DNA of 52,556 nucleotides, taken from NCBI GenBank assembly GCA_002431945.1, contig DJET01000051.1, positions 1 to 52,556 of the forward strand, in the 5' to 3' direction. The position numbers were made by a program, and so were the translations under genes. This DNA is from Ruminococcaceae bacterium UBA5891. GTDB lineage: Bacteria > Bacillota > Clostridia > Oscillospirales > Acutalibacteraceae. Of this stretch, positions 1 to 8,551 are shown piece after piece. The number at the start of each line of letters is the position of its first letter. Positions within the stretch are counted from its first letter, which is position 1. The notes beneath the pieces were generated by a model. That model ran no database searches, was not told the DNA's origin, and was given only the letters and a program-made list of their open reading frames with translations.

Positions 1-47
1 TCACCAACTTGAGTACTACTCCGAATTGCTGTACGTTTTATAACATA

Positions 48-135
48 TGGCGGAGAGGATGGGATTCGAACCCATGTGCCTTTTGGGCAAACGGTTTTCA
101 AGACCGCCTCGTTATGACCGCTTCGATACCTCTCC
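48..135 (-). tRNA. tRNA-Ser (anticodon UGA), CCA encoded
   Basis: Read on the minus strand the segment folds as a class II tRNA: acceptor stem GGAGAGG pairs with CCTCTCC, the discriminator is G, and the CCA end is genome-encoded (positions 48-50). The T-arm GGTTCGAATCC is canonical and a long variable arm, typical of serine tRNAs, lies between anticodon arm and T-arm. The anticodon loop reads CTTGAAA, giving anticodon TGA (positions 98-100), so it decodes UCA. A consensus promoter lies just upstream, so it is its own transcription unit although it follows the lysC operon on the same strand. Confidence 0.97.
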
Positions 136-153
136 GTGTCAAGCGACTCAATT

Positions 154-182
154 ATTTTATCATAACACGTTAAAAATGTCAA
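154..182 (-). promoter_or_regulatory. sigma-A promoter of tRNA-Ser
   Basis: On the minus strand, TTGACA (177-182) and TAAAAT (154-159) are separated by 17 bp. This places the start about 12 nt before the mature tRNA 5' end. It lies downstream of the lysC terminator, so the tRNA is transcribed independently. Confidence 0.85.
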
Positions 183-212
183 TAAAAACCTTAAAAATAT
201 TCTTATAATTTT

Positions 213-249
213 AAAAATCGGGCAATATTTGAAAATTGCCCGATTTTTT
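213..249 (-). terminator. Intrinsic terminator after lysC
   Basis: An inverted repeat, AATCGGGCAAT paired with ATTGCCCGATT, has T-runs on both sides. On the minus strand it ends GCCCGATTTTTAA, 12 nt beyond the lysC stop. It would work in either direction. Confidence 0.85.
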
Positions 250-260
250 AGGTTCTCATT

Positions 261-1469
261 TTAATTTATAAAAGCGTCGTGAACAACCTTTACTGCTTTA
301 TCGGCATATTCGGCGTCAATAAGCACCGAAATTTTAATTTCGCTTGTAGATATCATACGGATATTTATTCCGGCGTCGTAAAGCGCTTCAAACATTTTCG
401 ATGCAACGCCGGGATGGCTTTCCATACCTGCGCCGACAACCGAAATTTTCGCTATTGTTTCATCAACCGTAAGCTCTTTATAATTAAGGCTTTCCTTAAG
501 TGCGGAAAGTGATTCCATTGCGGTTTTCGCGTCGCCTTTAGGTACGGAAAAGGTAATATCCTTTGTGTTTTCTCTGCCGACAGACTGCAAAATTATATCA
601 ACGTTGATTTTTTGCTGAGCTAACTTATTAAATATTTTAAACGCAACGCCGGGGGTGTCCTTAAGCCCTACTATAGATACGGTTGCCACATTACAGTCCT
701 TTGCAACGCCTCTTATTAAAGTCTTTTCCATTTTTACATTCTCCTTTACAATAGTTCCCGGTTTATTTTCAAGGCTTGAAAGAACCTCAAGCTCGACATT
801 GTATTTTTTTGCCATCTCAACCGAGCGGTTATTTAATACCTGCGCACCTAAGGTTGCAAGCTCAAGCATTTCGCCGTAGGTTATTGCGTCCATCTTTTTC
901 GCGGTTGAAACCTTGCGCGGGTCGGCGGTGTAAACACCGTCAACGTCGGTATATATCTGGCAGCGGTCGGCGTTCATAGACGCCGCTATTGCAACTGCGC
1001 TTGTATCTGAGCCGCCGCGGCCCAATGTGGTTATATCGTCGTACTTGTTAATACCCTGAAAGCCCGCAACGATTACTATATTACGCTTTGCGATTTCGTT
1101 GCGTATACGCTCGGCGTGAACCTTTTTAATTCGGGCTATACCGTGATTTGAATCGGTAGAAAAGCCTGCCTGCCAGCCAAGCAGCGATATAACGGGAAAG
1201 CCGAGCCTTTCAATTGCCATTGCAAGCAGCGCTATTGATATTTGTTCTCCGGCAGAGAGAAGCATATCAAGCTCGCGCTTTGAAGAGCCGTCAGGATTTA
1301 TTTCCTTTGCCTTTTCAAGCAGATCGTCGGTCGTATCGCCCTGAGCCGATACAACAACTACTATGTCGTTGCCTTTTTTGTAATCCTCGGTAATAATATT
1401 TGCAACATTAAAAACTCTTTCGGCGTTTGCTACCGAAGAGCCGCCGAACTTCTTTACTATCAATGACAT
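261..1469 (-). CDS. lysC: Aspartate kinase
   Basis: Aspartokinase phosphorylates L-aspartate in the first step toward threonine, methionine, lysine and diaminopimelate. The 402-residue protein begins MSLIVKKFGGSSV, with the KFGGSSV signature of the family. A second nucleotide-site motif, GRGGSDTSA, lies near residue 150. The amino-acid kinase domain is followed from about residue 260 by two ACT repeats (SIVGLKDTPGVAFKIF and SVVGAGMESHPGVASKMF), so allosteric feedback by lysine and/or threonine is expected from the family. The length is typical of monofunctional enzymes. It starts 5 bp after hom and is the last gene of a regulator-hom-lysC operon closed by a strong terminator. Confidence 0.97.
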   Translation of the reverse strand: MSLIVKKFGGSSVANAERVFNVANIITEDYKKGNDIVVVVSAQGDTTDDLLEKAKEINPDGSSKRELDMLLSAGEQISIALLAMAIERLGFPVISLLGWQAGFSTDSNHGIARIKKVHAERIRNEIAKRNIVIVAGFQGINKYDDITTLGRGGSDTSAVAIAASMNADRCQIYTDVDGVYTADPRKVSTAKKMDAITYGEMLELATLGAQVLNNRSVEMAKKYNVELEVLSSLENKPGTIVKENVKMEKTLIRGVAKDCNVATVSIVGLKDTPGVAFKIFNKLAQQKINVDIILQSVGRENTKDITFSVPKGDAKTAMESLSALKESLNYKELTVDETIAKISVVGAGMESHPGVASKMFEALYDAGINIRMISTSEIKISVLIDAEYADKAVKVVHDAFIN

Positions 1470-1474
1470 TAAAT

Positions 1475-2713
1475 TTACCCCCTGATACCTAATGTATGAA
1501 GAATCTTAACGGATTCTAAGCCGCAAAACCCGTCAAGCTTTTTACGGATAACGCTTTCACGTTCACAGCCTGTAAGAAAAGCTATTTCGCCGCGGAATTT
1601 GTTTTTAACAACCGAAACCGAAGGGAACGCCTTTTCAAACTGTGCTTCAAGCGCGTTAAAATCGTCTGATTTTATGCTTATATAAAGAACTGTCGGCTCG
1701 TCCGCGGAATTATCCACATAATCGTCCGCACCGTCTTCCCAAAACAGATACTTACGGTTTTCAAGGTGCTTTGCACAATCAATAATATCCGCGGCAACCG
1801 CGCTTGCGGTAGCCTGCTTGCCGGCGCCTTTGCCGTAAAACATTACGTCTCCGGTTTGATCTCCGTTAACCATAATTGCATTAAAAACGCCATTTACGTC
1901 TGACAGTATGGACTCTCGGCTTACAAGCGTAGGTCTTACGGTTGCGGTGATTTTACCGTTTTCAAGCTTTTTAGCGTGACCTATAAGCTTTATCACACAG
2001 CCAAAGCTGTCTGCCGATTCAACGTCGTCGAGCGTGATATCTGATATACCGTCGGTTAAAACCTGTTCGGGGTATACGTGCTTTCCGAAAGCAAGCGCCG
2101 CAAGTATGCAAATTTTGCGGCAGGCGTCGTGCCCTTCAATATCGGCGGCGGGATTTTTTTCCGCAAAGCCTTTTTTTTGCGCTAATTCAAGCGCGGCGTT
2201 AAAATCCATATTGTCTACTATCATTTTATTTAAAATGTAATTGGTTGTTCCGTTTAATATGCCCGAAATCTCGGTTATTTCGTTTGCGGCAAGGCACTGC
2301 GCTATCGGCCTTAGAACAGGTATGCCGCCGCCTACGCTTGCTTCAAACAAAAAATTAACATTATTGTTTTTAGCGATTTTTAAAAGCTCGGCGCCCTTTG
2401 CCGCCACAAGCTCCTTGTTTGAGGTAACAACGCTTTTGCCCCTTTCAAGGCACTGCTTTACAAAATCATATGCCGGGTTGATACCGCCCATAACCTCCGC
2501 AACGATCTTTACCGAATCGTCGTTTAGAATCTTATTAAAATCCTTTGTAAATTTATCAGAATATGAAAGACCGTTAAATTCGCGTAAATCAAGAATATAT
2601 TTAACGTTTATTTCCCCGTGCGCGGCGCGTGCGATCCTATCCTTATGGTATATAAGAATTTCCGCAACGCCAGAACCTACAACGCCGTGGCCCATTATAG
2701 CTGCATCAATCAT
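1475..2713 (-). CDS. hom: Homoserine dehydrogenase
   Basis: The enzyme reduces aspartate semialdehyde to homoserine, the branch toward threonine and methionine. The N-terminus has the Rossmann signature GHGVVGSGV (residues 8-16). The dimerisation/active-site region contains GILNGTTNYIL, and the signature EGHDACRK holds the expected catalytic lysine region. A C-terminal ACT-like segment (about 340-412) fits the 412-residue length of regulated Gram-positive enzymes. The ATG overlaps the stop of the upstream ACT-regulator gene (ATGA, 4 bp) and has GGAGG inside that gene, so the two are probably translationally coupled. lysC follows after 5 bp. Confidence 0.97.
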   Translation of the reverse strand: MIDAAIMGHGVVGSGVAEILIYHKDRIARAAHGEINVKYILDLREFNGLSYSDKFTKDFNKILNDDSVKIVAEVMGGINPAYDFVKQCLERGKSVVTSNKELVAAKGAELLKIAKNNNVNFLFEASVGGGIPVLRPIAQCLAANEITEISGILNGTTNYILNKMIVDNMDFNAALELAQKKGFAEKNPAADIEGHDACRKICILAALAFGKHVYPEQVLTDGISDITLDDVESADSFGCVIKLIGHAKKLENGKITATVRPTLVSRESILSDVNGVFNAIMVNGDQTGDVMFYGKGAGKQATASAVAADIIDCAKHLENRKYLFWEDGADDYVDNSADEPTVLYISIKSDDFNALEAQFEKAFPSVSVVKNKFRGEIAFLTGCERESVIRKKLDGFCGLESVKILHTLGIRG

Positions 2714-3162
2714 TGTTTTCCTCCGTCTATTCGCTTAATTGATATTACTCCGTCTACCCTTGAGAGCCGTTCCAACAGCTCTTCGGGCGAAATTTCAGCC
2801 GCGGAAAGGCTTACGGTAAGCGCCGCGGCGGCCGTTCCGTTTTCGGGAAGGTCCTGATTAAGAGTTATTATATTTGCACCGCATTTATAAAGCGCGGCGG
2901 TAAGCGCAGAAAAAACGCCCGCCCTGTCTGAAAGAACAGCGCTTAAATTTATTGTGCTTACATTACCTGCGGAATATTTGAAAACAAAATCCTTATACTT
3001 ATAAAAGGCGCTTCTTGAAATTCCTGCCATTTTAGCCGCCTGAGCGGCGCTGGTGGCTTTGCCGAGGCTTAAAAGCTCCTTTGCGCGTATAACGTTTTCA
3101 AATACGGGCGGTAAAACCCTTGGGTTAATAAGCAGGTATCGGTCTTCGCTGATATTACTCAT
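2710..3162 (-). CDS. thrR: ACT-domain HTH regulator of the threonine pathway (ThrR/PheB family)
   Basis: This 150-residue protein matches the PheB/YszB (UPF0735) family. Residues about 35-57 form a helix-turn-helix (AAKMAGISRSAFYKYKD), and residues about 70-150 form one ACT domain (LSAVLSDRAGVFSALTAAL). In Bacillus subtilis the homologue ThrR represses hom and thrC-thrB in response to threonine and lysine. Its place as first gene directly ahead of hom and lysC supports the same role, with autoregulation through the promoter at 3195-3223. The ATG has GGAGG in front. The paralogous role suggested by the old name PheB is unlikely here because the aromatic genes lie elsewhere with their own leader control. 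Confidence 0.85.
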   Translation of the reverse strand: MSNISEDRYLLINPRVLPPVFENVIRAKELLSLGKATSAAQAAKMAGISRSAFYKYKDFVFKYSAGNVSTINLSAVLSDRAGVFSALTAALYKCGANIITLNQDLPENGTAAAALTVSLSAAEISPEELLERLSRVDGVISIKRIDGGKQ

Positions 3163-3194
3163 ATTTGTCCTCCGTACACGAACTGTTGTTTTTA

Positions 3195-3223
3195 ATTATA
3201 GTACACTATGTTGTTAAAATCAA
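3195..3223 (-). promoter_or_regulatory. Promoter of thrR-hom-lysC operon
   Basis: On the minus strand, TTGATT (3218-3223) and TATAAT (3195-3200) have a 17-bp spacer, about 30 nt before the thrR start codon. An adjoining plus-strand TTGTTA/TTATAT pair (3211-3240) may serve the divergent ytvI-like gene but is weaker. Confidence 0.8.
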
Positions 3224-3291
3224 CTAAAAAATCATTATATTTATATAACTGTTAAAACTGAATAAAAGTTATTATATAGGAGGAATTATTC

Positions 3292-4347
3292 TTGGAAAGA
3301 CAGGCAAGAAACGAATTTTTAATAAACATATTGTATTACGGTTTTTGGGCGGCTGTAATATTTTTTTCCGTTAAATTTACCTTTTCGTATTTACTGCCGT
3401 TTGTAATAGGCGCGCTTGCGGCGTTTATTATGCAAAAGCCGGCGGTGTTTATAGAAAGCAGGCTACACATAAAGCGCTCGATGTGCGCGGCGGTGCTTAC
3501 GGTTTTGTTTTTTGCCGTATTATTTGCGCTGCTTGTTTTCGGCGGAATAAAAGCCGTAACCGCTTTGGGCGGACTTACTGCGGATTTTACCAGATATTTA
3601 GGCAAGCTCGCAGGCAGTATAAGTGAGCTTAAGGGCAGGCTTGAAATTATGCTTAATAATGTTCCGGAAGGCTTAACCGAGGCTGCCGACAGCCTTTACG
3701 GCAATGCTGTTAACAAGGCGGCTTCGATGCTTACGGGCGCCGTTTCGTCTGCGGCGGGGAAAACCGTTAAGGCGGCGCCTGAATTTTTGATAAGTATAAT
3801 AATATCTGCGGTTTCCGGCTGCTATATTGCCGCCGATTATGAAGGTCTTAAAGGATTTTTAAGGGGAGTTATAGGCAAAAGGGTATACGGTAATCTGCAT
3901 AAAATTAAGGAAATAGCCGTAAATAACGTTTTTAAGCTTATAAAGGGGTATGCGCTTTTAATGCTTATAACCTTTTTGGAACTGACGGCGGGGCTTATGC
4001 TTTTAAAAATAAAATATGCGCCTTTTATAGCGCTTTTAATATCGGTTATAGATATTTTACCTGTTTTAGGTACGGGGACGGTGGTAATTCCCTGGGGTTT
4101 TGCGGAGCTTATTACAGGAAACGCCGCAAGGGGCATAGGCCTGCTTGTAATGTATGCCGTAATAACGTTGGTACGCAATTTTGCGGAGCCTAAAATAATA
4201 GGCGATAAAATAGGTATAAATCCGCTTTTTACACTGCTTGCCATGTTTATAGGTCTTAAAACCGCCGGCATTGCGGGCGTTCTGCTTTTCCCGACGGCAC
4301 TTATAGTTACGGTTAAATATTACAAGAATGAAATGAACGAAGAATAG
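3292..4347 (+). CDS. ytvI: YtvI-like sporulation membrane protein (AI-2E exporter superfamily)
   Basis: This 351-residue polytopic membrane protein has about eight hydrophobic helices in the arrangement of the AI-2E transporter/UPF0118 superfamily: two N-terminal helices (about 15-90), an amphipathic middle (about 90-160), then a cluster (about 160-345) including ISVIDILPVLGTGTVVIPW and GDKIGINPLFTLLAMFIGLK. Those are the conserved family blocks. In Clostridia the closest named subfamily is sporulation integral membrane protein YtvI, but the transported substrate is unknown. It starts at TTG, with AGGAGG at 3278-3283 placed 8 nt before it. It appears monocistronic and divergent from the threonine operon. 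Confidence 0.8.
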   Translation: MERQARNEFLINILYYGFWAAVIFFSVKFTFSYLLPFVIGALAAFIMQKPAVFIESRLHIKRSMCAAVLTVLFFAVLFALLVFGGIKAVTALGGLTADFTRYLGKLAGSISELKGRLEIMLNNVPEGLTEAADSLYGNAVNKAASMLTGAVSSAAGKTVKAAPEFLISIIISAVSGCYIAADYEGLKGFLRGVIGKRVYGNLHKIKEIAVNNVFKLIKGYALLMLITFLELTAGLMLLKIKYAPFIALLISVIDILPVLGTGTVVIPWGFAELITGNAARGIGLLVMYAVITLVRNFAEPKIIGDKIGINPLFTLLAMFIGLKTAGIAGVLLFPTALIVTVKYYKNEMNEE

Positions 4348-4429
4348 TGTCCCAAATTTTCTTTTTGCATATGATGTAGTATAAATATGTCTGTCCTACG
4401 GCGGACTGTTTAAAACGGAGTGAAAAGAA

Positions 4430-4648
4430 ATGAAGGGATATATTATAACAACCGGCACGGTCACGTATGCCATTAAAGGGCGCGACCTGCTGAGAAAAAA
4501 AGGAATAAACGCAAAAATCGAAAGAATAACCTCAGGCAAGGGCAGTGCGGGCTGCGGTTACAGCATAATAATAAACGGCGACGTTAACGAGGCCGTAAGC
4601 ATTCTGCGTTCCGGCGGGGTTAAAATTCTTGAAATTAACGAAAAATAG
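4430..4648 (+). CDS. DUF3343 protein (putative Se/S carrier)
   Basis: A 72-residue protein of the DUF3343 family, whose members often lie beside selenium or sulfur transfer genes. The start MKGYIITTGTVTYAIKGRDL and the central glycine/cysteine block GSAGCGYSI with a single cysteine (about residue 44) are the recognisable features. The cysteine is the presumed persulfide or selenium carrier, as inferred from the family. It lies 75 bp upstream of a cysteine desulfurase-like gene, a recurring pairing that supports sulfur/selenium trafficking. A candidate -10 (TATAAA, 4380-4385) precedes it without a clear -35. Confidence 0.8.
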   Translation: MKGYIITTGTVTYAIKGRDLLRKKGINAKIERITSGKGSAGCGYSIIINGDVNEAVSILRSGGVKILEINEK

Positions 4649-4658
4649 CTTAAAAAGG

Positions 4659-4690
4659 CAGGGTCACCCGTTTATATTCGGATGGCCCTG
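4659..4690 (+). other. Stem-loop between DUF3343 gene and desulfurase gene
   Basis: CAGGGTCACCCG (4659-4670) pairs with CGGATGGCCCTG (4679-4690) with one mismatch and an 8-nt loop. No T-run follows, so it is more likely an mRNA-processing or stability hairpin, or a partial attenuator, than an intrinsic terminator. Confidence 0.5.
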
Positions 4691-4723
4691 TAATAACAGT
4701 ATCAGAGCTTTGGGGTGAATTTA

Positions 4724-5854
4724 ATGATATATCTTGATAATGCCGCCACAACGGGAAAAAAGCCGCCGGAGGTAATACGGGCGGTTGACAACGCATTGCG
4801 AATATACTCGGCAAATCCGGGCAGGGGAGGTCACAAGCCGTCAATGTCCGCTTCGGCAGCCGTTTATTCCGTAAGAAAAAAGCTTGCCGATTTTTTCGGG
4901 GCGTCGGGTCCCGAAAACGTTGTTTTCACAATGAATTGCACCCACAGTATAAATACGGTGCTTAAGGGCGTGCTTAAAAAAGGCGACCACGCAGTAACCT
5001 CTTCGCTTGAGCATAACGCGGTTGTAAGACCGCTTGTAAAAACAGGCGCTGCGTTTGACGTTGCGGCGGTATCCCTTACGGACGATAATCTTACATTAAG
5101 CGAATTTGAACGGAAAATAAGGCCGGAAACAAGGCTTGTTATATGCACGGGCGCTTCAAATGTGTTAGGCAAAACGCTGCCGATAGGAAAAATCGGCGCG
5201 CTGTGCCGCACAAGAGGGGTGCTGTTTGCAGTTGACGCGGCGCAGACGGCGGGTGTGCTGCCGATAAATATGCGTGAAATGAATATAGATTATCTTTGCA
5301 TAGCGCCGCATAAGGGGCTTTATGCGCCTATGGGCGTGGGCGTGCTTATTTGCGAACAGCCGATAGAAAACACACTGATAGAGGGCGGAACAGGTACAAA
5401 TTCAGCAGAGACCGTGCAGCCCGACTTTTTACCCGAACGCCTTGAAAGCGGCACGATAAACGTACCTGAGATTATGGGTATTTCAGCGGGCATAGATTAT
5501 GTAAAACGTTTGGGAACCGACAGACTATATACGCACGAGTTAGGGCTTACCGCAATGCTTTGGACCGAACTTTCAAAAATGCCGCACATAAAGCTTTATA
5601 CAAATAAGCCGGAGCCGTATGCCTTTGCGCCCGTAATTTCATTTAATGTAAAGGGCAAAAAAAGCGCCGAAACCGCCGCATATTTAAACGAAAAGGGAAT
5701 AGCCGTAAGGGGCGGACTGCATTGCGCTCCGTTCGCCCACAGACAGATAGGAACGCTTGAAAGCGGCACCGTAAGAGCGTCGGCGGCGGCATTTAATACG
5801 CTGTACGATATAGCGGCGCTTGTATCTGCGCTTAAAAATGTAAATTTTATTTAA
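4724..5854 (+). CDS. Cysteine desulfurase family protein (class V aminotransferase fold)
   Basis: A PLP enzyme of about 376 residues that starts MIYLDNAATTGKKP, the typical N-terminus of NifS/SufS/Csd-like proteins. The PLP region includes TMNCTHSINTVLKG and VDAAQTAGVLPINM. The Schiff-base lysine lies in APHKGLYAPMGVG (about residue 200). The active-site cysteine candidate is in RGGLHCAPFAHR near the C-terminus, the usual place in this subfamily. It probably mobilises sulfur (or selenium) from cysteine (or selenocysteine), with the upstream DUF3343 protein as acceptor. An in-frame GTG at 4715 exists but falls in the GGGGTG Shine-Dalgarno, so the ATG at 4724 is preferred. Confidence 0.88.
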   Translation: MIYLDNAATTGKKPPEVIRAVDNALRIYSANPGRGGHKPSMSASAAVYSVRKKLADFFGASGPENVVFTMNCTHSINTVLKGVLKKGDHAVTSSLEHNAVVRPLVKTGAAFDVAAVSLTDDNLTLSEFERKIRPETRLVICTGASNVLGKTLPIGKIGALCRTRGVLFAVDAAQTAGVLPINMREMNIDYLCIAPHKGLYAPMGVGVLICEQPIENTLIEGGTGTNSAETVQPDFLPERLESGTINVPEIMGISAGIDYVKRLGTDRLYTHELGLTAMLWTELSKMPHIKLYTNKPEPYAFAPVISFNVKGKKSAETAAYLNEKGIAVRGGLHCAPFAHRQIGTLESGTVRASAAAFNTLYDIAALVSALKNVNFI

Positions 5855-5872
5855 AAAATATGCAACTTTCTA

Positions 5873-5901
5873 TTGAACGCAAAAAAAAATTATGGTAAAA
5901 T
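5873..5901 (+). promoter_or_regulatory. Promoter of cdaA operon
   Basis: TTGAAC (5873-5878), a 17-bp spacer ending in TGG (extended -10), and TAAAAT (5896-5901). It is 30 nt before the cdaA start and is the only strong promoter seen before the run of closely spaced genes up to mreB. Confidence 0.8.
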
Positions 5902-5931
5902 AAAATGAAATCAAAGTGAGAAAAGGAATGT

Positions 5932-6861
5932 TTGAGCGTGAACAGCATATTTACGGCAATTTATGCATTTTGGAATCAGATATTATATGCTGTCGCCAGT
6001 ATGCGGATACCGTTTGATATAATCGATATTCTGCTTATGGCGTATATTATATATAAGGCTATCGGCTTTATGCGCGAAACACGCGCAGGTCAGCTGGCAA
6101 AGGGTCTTGTTCTTCTTGTGCTACTGTATTTTATTGCCAACTGGTGGAAGCTTGCAACGCTTAAGTGGGTGCTGTCGCGTTTTGTCGATTATATTATTAT
6201 TGCAATCGCAATAATTTTTCAGCCGGAAATTCGCAGAATACTTGAAAGAATGGGTCACACAAAATTTATGGGCTCGCAGTCTGTCTCTTACGACAGCGAG
6301 ACTATGGAAGACTGTATTGATAAGGTCAGCCGTGCCGCCGGCGTAATGCAGGAAAACAGGATCGGCGCGCTTATCGTATTTGAACGTTCAACTCAGCTTG
6401 GCGAAATTATAGACACCGGCACCGTAATAAACGCCGTACCGTCGGTGCAGATGGTTAACAATGTCTTCTTTCCGAAATCACCGCTTCACGACGGCGCGCT
6501 TATTATAAGAGACGGCAGGCTTTATGCCGCCGGCTGTATACTGCCGCTTACCCAACGCGAGGATATATCCTCGCAACTCGGCACACGCCACAGAGCGGCG
6601 ATTGGTATGACCGAAAATTCCGACGCGGTAGTGCTTGTGGTATCGGAAGAAACGGGCAACATTTCAATTGTGGTGAACGGTCAGATAACAAGAAATTACA
6701 ATTCAATATCAGCCGGTGCAGAGCTTAGAAAGCTTTTGCTTAAGGGCGACGGCGACAGCAATACAAACACATTTACAAAGGCGGTTCGCCGCATCAGTCC
6801 GTTTAGCAAAAAAGGAAAGGAAGTTGCGAAAAATGAAGCTGAACATAAAAATTCCGACTAA
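5932..6861 (+). CDS. cdaA: Diadenylate cyclase CdaA (DacA)
   Basis: A membrane-bound enzyme making cyclic-di-AMP from two ATP, a signal for potassium/osmolyte and cell-wall homeostasis. It has three hydrophobic helices in the first 100 residues. The DAC domain follows, with both catalytic motifs: SPLHDGALIIRDGRLYAAG (DGA) and GTRHRAAIGMTE (RHR). The length of 309 residues is slightly above usual because of an N-terminal extension and a basic tail. The start is TTG at 5932, close to AAGGA, or GTG at 5938, which is at a better distance. The last 29 bp overlap cdaR, the conserved partner. Confidence 0.96.
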   Translation: MSVNSIFTAIYAFWNQILYAVASMRIPFDIIDILLMAYIIYKAIGFMRETRAGQLAKGLVLLVLLYFIANWWKLATLKWVLSRFVDYIIIAIAIIFQPEIRRILERMGHTKFMGSQSVSYDSETMEDCIDKVSRAAGVMQENRIGALIVFERSTQLGEIIDTGTVINAVPSVQMVNNVFFPKSPLHDGALIIRDGRLYAAGCILPLTQREDISSQLGTRHRAAIGMTENSDAVVLVVSEETGNISIVVNGQITRNYNSISAGAELRKLLLKGDGDSNTNTFTKAVRRISPFSKKGKEVAKNEAEHKNSD

Positions 6862-8110
6862 CCTTTCTTTAAGAAAGCTTTTATACAATAAACGCTTTAC
6901 AATACCTTTTTCGCTTATTACCGCGTTTATTTTATGGCTTGTTATAATGATAAGCCAAAATCCCGAAACCGAGCGCACCTTTACCGACGTGCCGGTTAAC
7001 ATTAACCTTGAAAATACCTACGCTGCAACCAATAAAATGGAAATTATAGGCGATATTTCCGCCCAGAAATTTACCGTAACGGTCAAGGGGCCGAGCTATG
7101 TTGTATCCGCGCTTAAATCGGGCGATATATACGTTTATGCTTCCGCCGCCGCCATTGACGCTCCGGGTGAATATCAGCTTGACGTTGCCGGCGCAAGAAA
7201 CACCGCGGTGTCGGATTATGAATTTATAAGCATTTCGCCCGCAACGGTAACCGTAAATTTTGATTATGTCGATACAAAGGAATTTACCGTAAAGGCAAGA
7301 GCCGAGGGCGCCTCGGCGGTTGAAGGACTTATTGCCGAAACCGCCGTTGTAAGCGGTACCGAAAGCGATACCATTACAATTAAAGGACCGCGCACGGTTA
7401 TAAACAAAATCGATTCCGTTGTGGCTTACGCCGCAGTTAACAAAACATTAAGCGAAAGCGCCACCTACGACGCTCAAATAAAGCTTTACGATGAAAACGG
7501 CGAGGAAATCGACGCTTCAAACCTGACTCTCAGCGAAACGCAGGTTAAGGTTACGGTTCCTATTTCAAAGCGCAAAACCGTTCCGGTTGTTGCTGATTTT
7601 ACAAACCTGCCTTCGGGATTTGCAAAGGAAAGCATTTCTTACACCATAGATCACGATTCCGTAAATATTATCGGTACGCCGGACGCAATCGACAAAATAA
7701 CAAAGGTAACGTTATCTGCGATAGATATTACCTCGGTATCGGTTTCTTCAAAAAGCTTTGATGTTTCCGCAAAGCTGCCCGACGGCGTAAGGATACTCGA
7801 TGCAATAGAGCATTTTACGGTTACTATTGATACCTCCGGCTATGCCGAAAGAACCTTTACGGTGTCTAACGTTAAATATAACGGGCTTGCTTCAGGTCTT
7901 AACGCCACCTCGGATTCGGTTATAAAAAATGTTAAAATATGCGGACCAAAGGCGGTTATAGCAAAGCTCAAAGCAGAAATGCTGTATGCCGAAATTGACC
8001 TTTCGGATAAGGCGGCGGGCGAGCATACGGTGCTTGTGACCGTTAAATCCGATCAGTATAACAATATTTGGCAGGTAGGCTCTTACAGCACAACCGTTAA
8101 AATAAAATAA
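6833..8110 (+). CDS. cdaR: CdaR (YbbR-domain) regulator of CdaA
   Basis: A 425-residue protein with one N-terminal membrane anchor (ITAFILWLVIMIS, about 25-40) and an extracytoplasmic part of about four YbbR repeats, visible as recurring phrases such as FTVTVKGPSYVVSALKSG and ITIKGPRTVINKIDSV. In other Firmicutes CdaR binds CdaA and modulates c-di-AMP synthesis. The ATG at 6833 lies inside cdaA and is preceded by GGAAGG-type Shine-Dalgarno sequence, so translation is coupled. The reading frame stays open upstream to 6716, but that part is only cdaA read in another frame. glmM, the usual third gene, does not follow. Confidence 0.93.
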   Translation: MKLNIKIPTNLSLRKLLYNKRFTIPFSLITAFILWLVIMISQNPETERTFTDVPVNINLENTYAATNKMEIIGDISAQKFTVTVKGPSYVVSALKSGDIYVYASAAAIDAPGEYQLDVAGARNTAVSDYEFISISPATVTVNFDYVDTKEFTVKARAEGASAVEGLIAETAVVSGTESDTITIKGPRTVINKIDSVVAYAAVNKTLSESATYDAQIKLYDENGEEIDASNLTLSETQVKVTVPISKRKTVPVVADFTNLPSGFAKESISYTIDHDSVNIIGTPDAIDKITKVTLSAIDITSVSVSSKSFDVSAKLPDGVRILDAIEHFTVTIDTSGYAERTFTVSNVKYNGLASGLNATSDSVIKNVKICGPKAVIAKLKAEMLYAEIDLSDKAAGEHTVLVTVKSDQYNNIWQVGSYSTTVKIK

Positions 8111-8164
8111 TTGAATAATTGGCAGATTTCTTCACTCCGTCATAGTATGTATGGGGTGAAGAAA

Positions 8165-8551
8165 ATGCTTAAATATATACTTATTGCGCTGTGCCTTATT
8201 TTTGCTTTGCTCGGTCTTTCCGAGTTTTTACATTTGCTTAAGCTTAAATTTATATCGGGTAATAAGGCGGCAACATATTCGCTTTTGCTTTTATCGGATA
8301 ATATGCCGGACCGACAGATAGCCTATGCCGGCGAACAGCGATTATGGCACGGCAACGCTTATGCCGACCATATTATTGCGGTAAACGCGGGAATAAGCGA
8401 CAAAGACGACAAGCTCTGCCGCGATACGGCGGATAAATACGGTATAGACTACTGTACCGCAGATAAGCTCGACGAGCTTTTAAATGATTATATAGGAACA
8501 GCAAGGATATACGGAGGTGTGCCGAACGGTGGCGGAAACAACAGAAAATAA
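8165..8551 (+). CDS. Small membrane-anchored protein of unknown function
   Basis: A 128-residue protein not assigned to a family. It begins MLKYILIALCLIFALLGLSEF, a single hydrophobic segment with a short basic N-terminus (signal anchor), followed by a soluble region of about 100 residues with two cysteines (KLCRDTADKYGIDYC). The start chosen is the ATG at 8165 after GGGGTGAAG; an earlier in-frame ATG at 8147 and TTG at 8111 lack a better site. It lies 54 bp after cdaR and its last 23 bp overlap recD2, so it is probably in the same transcript. The position suggests a conserved clostridial gene, but no function can be inferred. Confidence 0.75.
   Translation: MLKYILIALCLIFALLGLSEFLHLLKLKFISGNKAATYSLLLLSDNMPDRQIAYAGEQRLWHGNAYADHIIAVNAGISDKDDKLCRDTADKYGIDYCTADKLDELLNDYIGTARIYGGVPNGGGNNRK

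Noticed and set aside
1..47. Possible end of another RNA gene before tRNA-Ser
   Set aside because: The 47 bases do not fold into a recognisable tRNA 3' half or 5S rRNA end, and no family signature was seen; left unannotated.
8111..8164. Upstream TTG/ATG starts for the 128-aa membrane protein
   Set aside because: The extension would place the hydrophobic segment about 18 residues in and put the GGGGTGAAG ribosome site inside the gene; the ATG at 8165 is better.
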